Positions 19,101 through 27,247 of a stretch of DNA of 64,000 bases are shown here, piece by piece. The first letter of the stretch is position 1; every line of letters begins with the position of its first letter. The notes beneath the pieces are model-generated. The model did not search any database. It was not told the DNA's origin and saw only the letters and a program-made list of their open reading frames with translations. Location of the stretch: the NCBI GenBank assembly GCA_018242585.1, contig JAFEBQ010000015.1:62001-126000 (forward strand), in the 5' to 3' direction. The stretch comes from Planctomycetota bacterium. Its GTDB lineage: Bacteria > Planctomycetota > Planctomycetia > Pirellulales > PNKZ01. The translations under genes and the position numbers were made by a program.

Positions 19101-19974
19101 GCCCCCAATCGACCACCAACGTCTCGCCATAGGGGCCGAGCATCACATTGGCCGGCTTCAGATCGCGGTGAATCACGCCCCGGCTGTGGGCGTATTCCAT
19201 CGCGTTGCAGACATCGATGAACCGGCGCAGCAGCTCGCGAAAGGCCATCTTCCGCTGGTCGGCGTCGGGCTGGCCGGGGCGATAGAACTCGTCAATGGCG
19301 TCGCACAGACTGCGCCCCTGGATGAAGCGCATGGCGTAATACGGTCGCCCGTCGGGCGAAACGCCCATGCCATAGACCGGCACGATGCCAGGGTGTTCGA
19401 GGCTGCCGGTAATCTCGGCTTCGCGCACGAACCGCGCCCGCGACGCCGGGTCGTCGGCGAATCGGGATTGAATTTCCTTGAGCGCCACTTCGCGGCTCAA
19501 CTCTTCGTCGATGGCCAGCGAAACTTGCCCCAGCCCGCCGCGCGCGTGAAGCCGAACGATGCGAAACCGGGAGGTTGCGCTGGGTGCTAGTCCCTGCGCC
19601 GGTGGCGTGTCGAGCGTGCTGGGGGGCGTATCGTGGAGCGACGCGGTGGCGAAAGGGTCGGCCGGCGTGACGGGATCGCTGACGGTGTCGAAGCCACTGT
19701 TTGAGTCCTCCGACGCCAGCGCCTGTTCGAGCGATTGTACCCAGGCGGCTTGCGGTCGCGGCAACTGGCGCGCGACGAGCCGTTGGGCCAGCCGCTCGAC
19801 GAGCCCTTCGTCTTCGGCGGTGAGCGCACCCGTTGCCACTAGCGCGCCGGCCAGTGACAGGTCGCGCTCGCGGCACCATCGCGCCGCGGCGATCACCGCC
19901 TCGGGCGTTGCCAAGCCAATTTGCGCGGCGACGAGACCCTGCCAGAGATCGTCTTGAAGTTTCTTCCCCGGCAT
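16102..19974 (-). CDS. Membrane Ser/Thr protein kinase with C-terminal WD40 repeats
   Basis: A 1290-residue protein. After an N-terminal helical region (about 1-135) comes a Hanks-type kinase: Gly loop ARGGLGQVSLA, ALKEI with the ATP lysine, HRDLKPANVML catalytic loop, VVDWGLAKLL (DWG in place of DFG), GTPNYMSPEQALG activation segment. A transmembrane helix follows (TWTMAVAVVLPLLLTIVTAA, near residue 470), then about 14 WD40 blades with recurring 'FSPDGRRLLTSG...VWDW' and 'LWDVATGKP'. The architecture is typical of planctomycetes. The ATG at 19974 was chosen; a TTG at 20004 is possible. It is transcribed divergently from the amine oxidase and is the first of six co-oriented genes. Confidence 0.9.
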   Translation of the reverse strand: MPGKKLQDDLWQGLVAAQIGLATPEAVIAAARWCRERDLSLAGALVATGALTAEDEGLVERLAQRLVARQLPRPQAAWVQSLEQALASEDSNSGFDTVSDPVTPADPFATASLHDTPPSTLDTPPAQGLAPSATSRFRIVRLHARGGLGQVSLAIDEELSREVALKEIQSRFADDPASRARFVREAEITGSLEHPGIVPVYGMGVSPDGRPYYAMRFIQGRSLCDAIDEFYRPGQPDADQRKMAFRELLRRFIDVCNAMEYAHSRGVIHRDLKPANVMLGPYGETLVVDWGLAKLLDETDHEPRHAVMPQLSPAAMTMQGSTIGTPNYMSPEQALGDLTRVGTRSDIYSLGATLYHLLTAQAPLEWARLDEVIVRVQRGEIPPARQVRADVSPPLEAICSTAMALRPDARFASARALAGEVEHWLADEPVANYRERFQERWFRRMRKHRTWTMAVAVVLPLLLTIVTAATFVVEGARREAVTQRESAQHSLINLELANGARLEDEGDPGGAALWYSKSLAAMEDLDPQQARLNRLRLSLLLKNLPRPTRLWALPLQQQRWIIRNTISPNGQLVLAASGDGKVFGVDTTTGRELWPPLVHNEVTCWEGFTPDNKRIVTQVIPKSVFIWDAATGKQLEPAIQTQYGFAPPMGTSAVEADSYISPDGRWLAVVTLPGKARAVEVFNLETGAARGKPLLFPAEIRALSWSVDNQRLLIGSNNKLEVFDLATGQPIEPAINVPSLWYATFSPNGKQIVSASGESSAQLWDAQTHEPAGPPLLHRGVVTRAVFSPDSIRMLTLCGDRTVRLWDTATGKPAGDSIELRDAPFSARFSADGARFVTVTYDHTVQLFSSATGESLAAPWRHPAAPVVQPTAEGVLIANGGFGARWDVSRSARLGHARLTDVKQLAHVAFAPDGSTLAAYGGAQAWLLDPTSGSVRHGPLDHPSTVSAVALSPDGRWLAAGCADGSVHWWQADNGRRRDAATQHQGSITQLRFDPRGQRLVSCSADKTARLWDVATGKPLEAVLQHAGQVSDAAFSADGRWLITGGADGVVKVWDPATGAPRGKPLPLHERGPGEMIDVLAFHPREPVALAGGNRGALRVWDFSREPWLARSFEARSAIVRGMFSPDGRRLLTSGFDREFKVWDWQQADLPPVLIPTRDLMIDLAIHPSGEFVAATTFRGVKLIDLETGESIVPRLSGVPAKSIVFSPDGQWLTTLDFQELRWWRLQPAPFPAEQLETMCQLLATRSIDPRGVIKPLDSGQIQSLHQRLLKEIPVEFQPSPGKTGMFGAN

Positions 19975-20183
19975 GTACGTGTGCTCGTCGAACTTCGTGG
20001 ACAACTGGGATGTTTCAGGCGTCGGATACCATTACCCAGTACAGACCAAAGTACGTGACTTGATTGACCCGGGGTGGCTGATGAGATAGATCAATATTGG
20101 CTGATAATTTCGGCCAAGTCGAGTCTGCCCGAGTTCCAAAGTACAAGATCAATCTACATTCCCCTCGCGCGAGGCACGCTACG

Positions 20184-21674
20184 ATGCCACGAATTTCCCG
20201 CCGCACGTTGCCCCCTTTCCTGTTTTCGCGGCGCGAGACGCTGCAACTGGCCGGCGGGGCGATCGCTTCGGCGGTGCTACTGGACCAGGTCGCCTTCGCG
20301 GCGGCGGCTCGGGCCCGCAAGCGGGTGATTGTCGTTGGCGGCGGCATCGGCGGGCTGTGTACCGCGTTTGAATTGATGGACCGGGGGCATGATGTGACCG
20401 TGCTCGAGGCGTCGATGCGGGCCGGCGGGCACGTGAAGACGGTGCGTGACCCGCTGGCCGATGGCTTGTACGCCGACGTTGGCGCCGAGCATTTCACGCG
20501 ACCCGGTTACACCCAATACTGGAAATACGTCGAACGGTTCAAGCTGCCGTTCGCGTTCTATCCGCGGCGTCTCAACATGCTGCGCCGCATCGAGGGCCGC
20601 TGGTACACCGAGGAGCAATTGCAAGACCCGGCGGTGCTGAAGGCGTTTGGGTTCAATCAGCGCGAGCTCGATTACATTGTTCAGCACGGCTGGTACGCCT
20701 TGCCAGAATTGTATTTTGGCCCGTACCTGGATGCGTTTGGCGACGAGTACCAGCCATTCGGCGTGGGGCACGACGCGCTCGATGAAGTACCCGCCAGCGA
20801 AATCTTTATCAAGGACGGCGCGTCGGACGCCGGGCTGCGATTCAATGGCATGCGCCGCGGCGACGAGACGCCGGCCGCGCGGCTCAATGAAGTGTCGGCG
20901 CTGTTTCGGATTTGGCAGCAGGCGATCATGAAACGCCGCGGGCTGCCATCCTTCAAGCGGGAGGTCTTCCGGCTGGTTGGCGGCAATCAGGAACTGACCG
21001 ACCGGTTCGCGCGTGAGCTTGGTCCGCGGGTGAAGCTAGGTTGCCCGCTCACGCGAATTGATCACGGCGACTCGGGCGTGACGGTCGAGTTTCAAGAATT
21101 CGGCGAGCCGCGGAAGCTCGAAGCGGACTACCTGGTCTGCTGTCTGCCTTTGGCCTTGCTGGCCAAGATTCCGACGACGCCCGACTGGCCCGAGTCAAAA
21201 CGGTACGTACTCGAAAACGTGAAGTTCGGCTCGCAGTCGCGCGTGCTGCTGCAGTCGCGAGACAAGTTCTGGAAAGGGGATCTGCCGAGCATCAATCTCG
21301 AAACCGGTGAGTCGGCGATGTACACCACGTATCAGACGGCCGATGAAGTCGCGTGCGAGCGGGCCGTACTGATGGGAAGCGGCAAGCCTGATGTGACGCC
21401 CGACGAGGCGATGGCGGCGTTTCGCAAGGTCTATCCCGGCAAGCGCCAGACCGTCGAGGCGGCGTACGTTCACAATTGGTCGCGCGACCCGTGGTCGATG
21501 TTCTGTGAGCGGCATCCGTTCCCGCAGGGGGCGCTCAAAAAGTTCTGGCCGCACATCATGCAACCAGTCGGGCGGATTCACTTTGCCGGCTGCCACGCCG
21601 ACAACATGCCCTGGGGCATGGACGCGGCCACCCGCTCGGGCAACCGCGTGGCCGAACAGATCGACGCCTTGTGA
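20184..21674 (+). CDS. Tat-exported FAD-dependent amine oxidase-type oxidoreductase
   Basis: A 496-residue flavoprotein. The start at 20184 (GAGG nine bases upstream) opens a twin-arginine signal with [20 protein letters not shown]. The FAD fold follows: [20 protein letters not shown], then [14 protein letters not shown], the GxGxxG and GG doublet pattern of the amino-oxidase family (PF01593). The C-terminal [20 protein letters not shown] is the family's terminal FAD-binding stretch. Substrates could be amines, carotenoids or related compounds. Its 3' end overlaps the convergent epimerase gene by 97 bp. Confidence 0.9.
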   Translation: MPRISRRTLPPFLFSRRETLQLAGGAIASAVLLDQVAFAAAARARKRVIVVGGGIGGLCTAFELMDRGHDVTVLEASMRAGGHVKTVRDPLADGLYADVGAEHFTRPGYTQYWKYVERFKLPFAFYPRRLNMLRRIEGRWYTEEQLQDPAVLKAFGFNQRELDYIVQHGWYALPELYFGPYLDAFGDEYQPFGVGHDALDEVPASEIFIKDGASDAGLRFNGMRRGDETPAARLNEVSALFRIWQQAIMKRRGLPSFKREVFRLVGGNQELTDRFARELGPRVKLGCPLTRIDHGDSGVTVEFQEFGEPRKLEADYLVCCLPLALLAKIPTTPDWPESKRYVLENVKFGSQSRVLLQSRDKFWKGDLPSINLETGESAMYTTYQTADEVACERAVLMGSGKPDVTPDEAMAAFRKVYPGKRQTVEAAYVHNWSRDPWSMFCERHPFPQGALKKFWPHIMQPVGRIHFAGCHADNMPWGMDAATRSGNRVAEQIDAL

Positions 21675-22669
21675 GCGGCGTCGCCAGCGATTGACGAGTG
21701 TTGCGTAATGGCCGACTTTGGCTGGCGATTGGCGATGATCTCATCAAGGGCCGCGTCAAGCGTCGGGAACTGGAACTCGAAACCCTCGGCGGCCAATCGT
21801 TTCGAGACGACGTAGCGACCGTAAAGGGCCAGGTCGGGATCGGTGCGTAACACGTGGCCGACCATTAGCCGGACGAGCCAGGCGCTAGCCGGCAGGCCGA
21901 TCGGCATGCGTACCGCGCGGCGCAGGCTGCGCATGAATTCAATTTGCGAAACAGGCGCTGGCGCCGAGGCGACGTAGGTGCCGCGCATGGTTGGATTGGT
22001 CAGGGCACGCTCGAAGAGCCGATTCATATCAGTCTCATGAATCCAACTCATCCCTTGACGACCTGAGCCGATACGCCCCGCCAGACCCAGGCGCGCCAGC
22101 GGCATCAACCGCCGCAAGGCGCCGCAACCTGCCCCGCGGTCGCGTCCCAGGACGAAACTGGTCCGCAGCACAACGCCACGCTGTGTTGGCAGTACCGCCT
22201 CGCGAAAGGCTGCTTCCCAGGCGGTGCCCACGGTCGGGGCCAGTCCGACGCCGGGAGGTGAGTCTTCGTCGCACCAGACCTCGGGCGGGTCGCCATAGAT
22301 ATGTGCCGTGCTCATTTGCACCCAGACGGGCGGCGGCCCTTCGATCGCGCGCATTGCCGCGCCGAGGACGCGCGTCGACTCGATGCGCGAGCGGAGGATT
22401 TCGTCTTGATGGCCCGGCGTCTTCAGGCAGTCGACGTTACGCCCAGTCAGGTTCACCAGCCCGGCCGCGCCGTCAAGTTCGCGTTTCCAGTCGCCGAGCG
22501 ACCGGGCGTCCCAGGGGACATGTCGCCACGGACCCGGTGGTTTTGGCGCGTGACGCGAGAGGATTGTCACGTTCCAGCCCCGCTCGGCCAGGTGAAACGC
22601 CAACGAAACGCCCAGGAAGCCCGATCCGCCGGCAATCACGACTCGTTTGTTGTCGCTTGGTGAAATCAT
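21578..22669 (-). CDS. TIGR01777-family NAD-dependent epimerase (YfcH/SDR39U1-like) with C-terminal read-through
   Basis: A 363-residue extended-SDR protein. The Rossmann loop is [19 protein letters not shown], and [12 protein letters not shown] and STAHIYGD mark the TIGR01777 group. The C-terminal helix bundle contains [20 protein letters not shown] and ends with [13 protein letters not shown], where family proteins normally stop (about 300 residues). Here the frame continues about 50 residues and runs antisense through the end of the amine oxidase gene, so the tail looks acquired by stop loss. Physiological function of the family is poorly known. Confidence 0.8.
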   Translation of the reverse strand: MISPSDNKRVVIAGGSGFLGVSLAFHLAERGWNVTILSRHAPKPPGPWRHVPWDARSLGDWKRELDGAAGLVNLTGRNVDCLKTPGHQDEILRSRIESTRVLGAAMRAIEGPPPVWVQMSTAHIYGDPPEVWCDEDSPPGVGLAPTVGTAWEAAFREAVLPTQRGVVLRTSFVLGRDRGAGCGALRRLMPLARLGLAGRIGSGRQGMSWIHETDMNRLFERALTNPTMRGTYVASAPAPVSQIEFMRSLRRAVRMPIGLPASAWLVRLMVGHVLRTDPDLALYGRYVVSKRLAAEGFEFQFPTLDAALDEIIANRQPKSAITQHSSIAGDAAHKASICSATRLPERVAASMPQGMLSAWQPAK

Positions 22670-22975
22670 GTTCGTGCCACCTTGGTTTGAGAACGCCTGA
22701 CCCGAGGAATCAACCGCAGCCGGCGGCGATGATTAACCGGGCTCGTGTACTGTGGGAGCCAAAAACCTTGCGGCTGTTCTATTCGCGCGAGCTGATCATG
22801 TCGCCGCGCGCCCGGCGCGAGTTCGCCGAATCTGATTTGGCAGGTTTGCCGAAAGTGAGTCTCAACGGGGCGAACGGTGGCTAAGGCGATTGCTCAGCGA
22901 TTTCGCGGCTGGGTAGAATCGGCGTATTCCTCCCACGCCTGCATTACCTTCCTCTTCGGTTGGAGTCGCTGCTCG
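22670..22975. other. Divergent intergenic region
   Basis: About 306 bp separate the epimerase and the alpha/beta hydrolase. A short open frame at 22731-22884 (50 residues, beginning [20 protein letters not shown]) has no recognisable domain and a weak start. It is noted but not called. Promoters for both flanking genes must lie here. Confidence 0.35.
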
Positions 22976-23884
22976 ATGAAATCCCTCGCCGTCGTAGCGT
23001 CGCTCGTCATGTTGGCGATCGTTGCAACTTCACTCGCCGCGCAGGCTGCGCCCCCAGCGCCGGCGCACGCCAACATTTCATATGGTCCGCACCCGGATCA
23101 GTTGATCGACATCTATGTGCCGACCAACGGGAGTGGACCCTATCCGGTGCTCGTCTGGTACGGCGGGCTGTGGAAGCCGGCCAAGCACGCGGCTCGGCTC
23201 GATTACTTCCTGCCGGCCGAGGTGGCCGTCGTGGCGGTGCAATTGCGGACCATGACCGAGGCGGTGCAAGACAAGCAGCCTGAGCCGGTCAAGTACATCA
23301 TGGACGACGCCTGCCGGGCGGTGCAGTTCGTGCGGCTGAACGCGTCGAAGTGGAATCTGAATGGCCAGCGGATTGCCGTGGGAGGCGGTTCGCAGGGGGC
23401 GCTGCCGGCATTGTACGTCGGCTGCTCGGCCGATCGAGCGAATCCGAAGTCCGACGATCCCGTCGCACGCGCCTCGTCACGCGTGACCTGCGTGGCCGCC
23501 TATCGCAGCCAGCCGACAATCGATCCGCAATTGATGCAGCAATGGGAGCCGGGCGTGAAGTGGGGCGCACCAGCGCTGGGTGTTTCGTTCGAGGAGTCGC
23601 TGAAGCGGCGTGACGAGTTGCTGCCGATCATCAAGCGTTGGTCCCCCGACGCGCTGCTGCATGCCGGGGCGGCGCCGATGTACTTTGAGAACGAGTGGGG
23701 GCTGATCAAGCCAGACGACATCGAGGAAGTAAACTACAAGGTCCACTCGCCCCATTGGGGACTGGGCTTCCAGAAACTGGCCCTGGCCGCCGGGGCGAAG
23801 TGCCATGTGAAATATCCCGGGCACCCGACCGAAGGGTACGACGACATCTGGGGTTTTCTGAAGCAGAATCTCAAATCGCCGTAA
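22976..23884 (+). CDS. Exported alpha/beta hydrolase
   Basis: A 302-residue protein with a signal peptide (SLVMLAIVATSLAAQAA). The hydrolase fold begins near ISYGPHPDQLIDIYVP, the oxyanion-type strand is VLVWYGGLWKP, and the nucleophile elbow is IAVGGGSQGALPA (G-x-S-x-G, here GGSQG). A C-terminal HPTEGYDDIWGF supplies the probable catalytic His region. It resembles the dienelactone hydrolase/carboxylesterase type. The start is the ATG at 22976, which opens the signal peptide; the frame is open 99 bp further upstream. The substrate is unknown. Confidence 0.8.
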   Translation: MKSLAVVASLVMLAIVATSLAAQAAPPAPAHANISYGPHPDQLIDIYVPTNGSGPYPVLVWYGGLWKPAKHAARLDYFLPAEVAVVAVQLRTMTEAVQDKQPEPVKYIMDDACRAVQFVRLNASKWNLNGQRIAVGGGSQGALPALYVGCSADRANPKSDDPVARASSRVTCVAAYRSQPTIDPQLMQQWEPGVKWGAPALGVSFEESLKRRDELLPIIKRWSPDALLHAGAAPMYFENEWGLIKPDDIEEVNYKVHSPHWGLGFQKLALAAGAKCHVKYPGHPTEGYDDIWGFLKQNLKSP

Positions 23885-23965
23885 TTGCCCTACGAAGCCG
23901 CTGATTTGGAACCAGTGATAAACTGCCAGCCCTGCCTCGATAGGCGCGCTAAAAGGACAGCCGTT

Positions 23966-25129
23966 CTAGTCGCCGAGCAGCGCCGTCGGCAATCGCGGAA
24001 TGTTCAGCGAGATGCAATGCAGCGCGCCGCGGTGCTCGATCAGCTTGGTGCAATCGATGCCGACGACCTTCCACGCGGGAAGCAGACGCTGAAACGTCTC
24101 GATCGCTTGGCGGTCAAGGTCGGACGCCACGCCCGGATACTGCGGCACCAGCAGCACATCGTTGGCGAACAAGACATTGTTGTAGGTCCGCCATTGGCCG
24201 TCACGGTGCGTGGGCATGGGCAATCGCACCACGCTCATTGGTCCGCTGCTGGTTTGAATCTCGGCGAGTGCCCGGACATTGTCGTCCAAAATCTTGGCGT
24301 TCTCGGGGTCTTCGCCGGGGTCGCAACTGGCCACGACCGCGACGTTCGGCCCGGTGAGGGTCAGGAACATATCGATATGTCCCAGCGGCTCGCCCTTCAA
24401 CTGCTGCAAGTGGGTCAGCTTGTTGAAGTTCAAATGCTTGCGCAGGGCGCTGGCGATCTCGGGCAGCTTGTGACCGCGCTCGAGATTCATGTTCACCAGA
24501 GTATTCGTTGCCAGGCACAGTCCCTGGCCGTTGGTGAGCCAGCAGCCTCCTTCGAGCGCCAGGTTCGAGTGATCCAGCGGCAAGCCACACCACGACGCGA
24601 ACGCGGCCGGCAGCAAGCCGTCAAACCCTCGGTTTGGATAGTGATATTCAAAGTCGACGATGCGGGGCTCGTCCCCGACGACCACCTGGGGGCCAAAGTC
24701 CTGCACCCACATCGACGCCGCGGGCCACACGAAGTAGTGGATGTTGTCGCTCGACAGCCCATGCTTGTGCAGTAGTTCGATCATCTGCACGCGTTGCTCT
24801 TGCGAGCGGACGAGCGCGACGATCGCGATGTGACCGTCGAGTTCACGAACCAGGTCGATCAGCGTTTCCGGGTAGATGTCGACCAATTCGTTGCAGCCGA
24901 GCATCATGGCGTCTTGACGCTCGAACTCGGCCACGACGCGTCCAGGAGTGAGCGCCTCCGCTGGCACCAGGGTCGACTTGCGCGGCGTCGCGCGTTGCGC
25001 AACATAGATGCCGCCGGCGAAGCTGGCTGCGACCAGCATCCCCACCAGCGCCAAGCGCATAGGAAATGGAAACGTCTTGACTCGCGCGTTTGACCGACGC
25101 ACGAGGGGCGGACGATTGACCGTTGACAT
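23966..25129 (-). CDS. Membrane-anchored agmatine-deiminase-like protein (PF04371)
   Basis: A 387-residue protein with an N-terminal transmembrane anchor (LALVGMLVAASFAGGIYVAQ, about residues 26-45). Guanidine-deiminase landmarks follow in order: WVQDFGP (usually W-x-R-D-x-GP), NLALEGGCWLTNGQG, GHIDMFLTLTG with the His-x-Asp pair, and ALHCISLNIP with the catalytic Cys near the C-terminus. The family hydrolyses agmatine or peptidyl arginine to N-carbamoyl derivatives and ammonia. The replacement of the usual Arg by Gln and the export anchor suggest a different substrate from cytosolic AguA. Confidence 0.75.
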   Translation of the reverse strand: MSTVNRPPLVRRSNARVKTFPFPMRLALVGMLVAASFAGGIYVAQRATPRKSTLVPAEALTPGRVVAEFERQDAMMLGCNELVDIYPETLIDLVRELDGHIAIVALVRSQEQRVQMIELLHKHGLSSDNIHYFVWPAASMWVQDFGPQVVVGDEPRIVDFEYHYPNRGFDGLLPAAFASWCGLPLDHSNLALEGGCWLTNGQGLCLATNTLVNMNLERGHKLPEIASALRKHLNFNKLTHLQQLKGEPLGHIDMFLTLTGPNVAVVASCDPGEDPENAKILDDNVRALAEIQTSSGPMSVVRLPMPTHRDGQWRTYNNVLFANDVLLVPQYPGVASDLDRQAIETFQRLLPAWKVVGIDCTKLIEHRGALHCISLNIPRLPTALLGD

Positions 25130-25480
25130 GTGAGGCAAACCCGGTCCAAACCATCGACCTGTGTTCCGGCCCAGGCCGTTCAATACCGTAGACTCAAATC
25201 ATAGTGCGCGCGACGCGGGCGCTTGCGACCTTAACAGGAAAGCAACGAAGCGCCTGTCAAAGTGAAGCGACTTGCTAGCCGTCATTTCCGCCGGCGAGGG
25301 AATAACGAGTACCGCAGCCAAGGCGGGAATGACGGGTACGGCAACCAATCGTTTCCACACCACCCCGGGAACATTACGACCGTAACCTTGAATTTAACGA
25401 TCGCGCCTCAGAGCAATTGCGACAGTTTGCCGCAGGATCGACTGCCGTACCACTCCGCGCTCAGGGGGTGTGGAAAACCG
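25130..25480. other. Intergenic region upstream of the deiminase-like gene
   Basis: About 350 bp with short inverted similarities (TTTCCACACCACCCC near 25349 and GGGGGTGTGGAAA near 25466). No supported gene. It contains the promoter of the deiminase-like gene and the 3' region of pntB; the inverted pair could help terminate pntB transcription. Confidence 0.35.
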
Positions 25481-26866
25481 CTACAGCGCTTTGATCGCTG
25501 AGACGAGCTCCAGCACAGCCTTCTTGCCGTCGCCGAAGTACATGCTGGTGTTCTCTTGATAGAACAGCTCGTTCTCGATGCCGGCGAAGCCCGGGTTCAT
25601 GCTTCGCTTGATGACGATCACGCGCTTGGCCTGATCGACATTCAGAATGGGCATGCCGTGAATCGGGCTGGATGGATCGTTTCGCGCCGCCGGATTCACG
25701 ACGTCGTTGGCTCCGATCACCAGCGCCACGTCGGCGCGTTGGAACTCGGAGTTAATCTCATCCATATCGTAAAGCCGATCGTACGGCACGTTCGCTTCGG
25801 CCAGCAGCACGTTCATATGTCCGGGCATGCGCCCCGCCACCGGGTGAATGGCGTACTTCACTTCGCCGCCGTGCTTCTCGACCAACTCGGCCAGCTCGCG
25901 CACCTGGTGCTGGGCCTGGGCCACGGCCATGCCATAGCCCGGCACGATGATCACGCTGCGGGCATAGGCCAACTGCATGGCGGCGTCTTCGGCCGAGATG
26001 GCGTTGACCGTCAGGTCCTTGGCACTCTTGGCCGGGCCGGCCGCCGTGTCACCACCACCGAAGGCGCCGAAGATCACGTTGGTGAACGAGCGATTCATCG
26101 CCTTGCTCATCAAGATCGACAACAAGAACCCCGACGCCCCGTCGAGCGCGCCGGCGATGATTAACACATTGTTGTGAATGGCGAAACCCGTGGCCGACGA
26201 CGCCAGACCGGCGTAGCTGTTCAACAGCGAAATCACCACGGGCATGTCGGCACCGCCGATGGGCAAGACGATTAGCACCCCGACGGCCAGTCCGATGACG
26301 ACCATCGCGTAAAACGCCCACTGGGCCGTGGGATTGAAGATCAAGAAGATGAACAGCAGAAACGCCAGAATGAACAGCCCGATGTTCGACGCATTTTGCA
26401 GCGGATAGGTGACGGGCGAGCTTTTGACAAAGCCTTGCAACTTGCCAAAGGCCATGAAGCTGCCGGTGATCGTTAGCGAGCCGAACATCACCTCGAAGCC
26501 AAGCGCGGCCATCTTGACACTGTCGATGTGGCCGACGTGATCGTAGTATTCGGCCACACCGACCAGCGTGGCCGCCAGCGCGCCAAAGGCGTGCGAGATG
26601 GCCGTCCGCTGAGGAATGGCGGTCATCGGCATGAAAACCGACATGATCGCGCCGATGATCGAACCGATCACTAAGCCGACCAGGATCCAGGTGTAGTCGA
26701 CGATCATGTGGTTCATCAGCGTGCCGATCACGGCCGCCAACATGCCCAGCGCGGCCAACTGCATGCCGCGTCGTGCCTGGTCCGGGCGCGTCAGCCCGCG
26801 AATGCCCAGGATGAACAGCACCGAGGCGACCAGGTACGCGAATTGGATCAGGTACTGTCGGTTCAT
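25481..26866 (-). CDS. pntB: NAD(P) transhydrogenase subunit beta
   Basis: A 461-residue membrane protein, the normal length for PntB. About nine hydrophobic segments precede the cytosolic NADP(H)-binding domain III: VIIVPGYGMAVAQAQHQ, HPVAGRMPGHMNVLLAEANVPYD (split motifs), then ADVALVIGANDVVNPAAR and the C-terminal VIVIKRSMNPGFAGIENELF. It couples hydride transfer from NADH to NADP with proton translocation, supplying NADPH. Its start overlaps the stop of the upstream pntAB by four bases (ATGA). It is the last gene of the pntAA-pntAB-pntB operon. Confidence 0.97.
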   Translation of the reverse strand: MNRQYLIQFAYLVASVLFILGIRGLTRPDQARRGMQLAALGMLAAVIGTLMNHMIVDYTWILVGLVIGSIIGAIMSVFMPMTAIPQRTAISHAFGALAATLVGVAEYYDHVGHIDSVKMAALGFEVMFGSLTITGSFMAFGKLQGFVKSSPVTYPLQNASNIGLFILAFLLFIFLIFNPTAQWAFYAMVVIGLAVGVLIVLPIGGADMPVVISLLNSYAGLASSATGFAIHNNVLIIAGALDGASGFLLSILMSKAMNRSFTNVIFGAFGGGDTAAGPAKSAKDLTVNAISAEDAAMQLAYARSVIIVPGYGMAVAQAQHQVRELAELVEKHGGEVKYAIHPVAGRMPGHMNVLLAEANVPYDRLYDMDEINSEFQRADVALVIGANDVVNPAARNDPSSPIHGMPILNVDQAKRVIVIKRSMNPGFAGIENELFYQENTSMYFGDGKKAVLELVSAIKAL

Positions 26867-27189
26867 TGCTGCTTTTCCTGCCGCTTGAACATCTTGAGCA
26901 TGCGATCGGTAATCATGAACCCGCCCACGACGTTGATGGTGGCGGCCGTGACCGCCACGAGTCCCAGAACGGTGCTGGCGGTGCTCGATTGGCTGCCCGC
27001 CGCAACCAGCGACCCGACCAGCGAAATGCCCGAGATGGCGTTCGTGGCCGACATCAGCGGCGTGTGAAGCAGCGGCGGCACGCGCGTGATCAACTGATAG
27101 CCGACAAAGCCGGCCAGCACGAACACGTACAATTCCAGGATCGCGGTAATCGGCGCGCCCAGGTCAACGGCCGCTTCGGTCGGAGGCAT
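26863..27189 (-). CDS. pntAB: NAD(P) transhydrogenase subunit alpha part 2
   Basis: A 108-residue, three-helix membrane subunit. The segments ILELYVFVLAGFVGYQLIT, TNAISGISLVGSLVAAGS and LGLVAVTAATINVVGGFMIT match the short PntAB subunit found where the alpha chain is split (Rhodospirillum type). The ATG at 27189 is preferred over an upstream GTG because GAGAG precedes it. The 3' end overlaps pntB by four bases, giving translational coupling. A gap of 58 bp separates it from pntAA upstream. Confidence 0.95.
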   Translation of the reverse strand: MPPTEAAVDLGAPITAILELYVFVLAGFVGYQLITRVPPLLHTPLMSATNAISGISLVGSLVAAGSQSSTASTVLGLVAVTAATINVVGGFMITDRMLKMFKRQEKQQ

Positions 27190-27247
27190 GATTTGGCTCT
27201 CGCAAGGCACTAGGCTCGGACATGGTCAACGTAAAGCGGCGGCCCGA

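Noticed and set aside
18388..19590. 400-codon plus-strand frame
   Set aside because: Antisense to the kinase domain of the Ser/Thr kinase gene; no independent motif and no ribosome binding site.
25349..25480. TTTCCACACC / GGTGTGGAAA inverted similarity as an operator
   Set aside because: The arms are about 100 bp apart and match only partly; too weak to call as a site.
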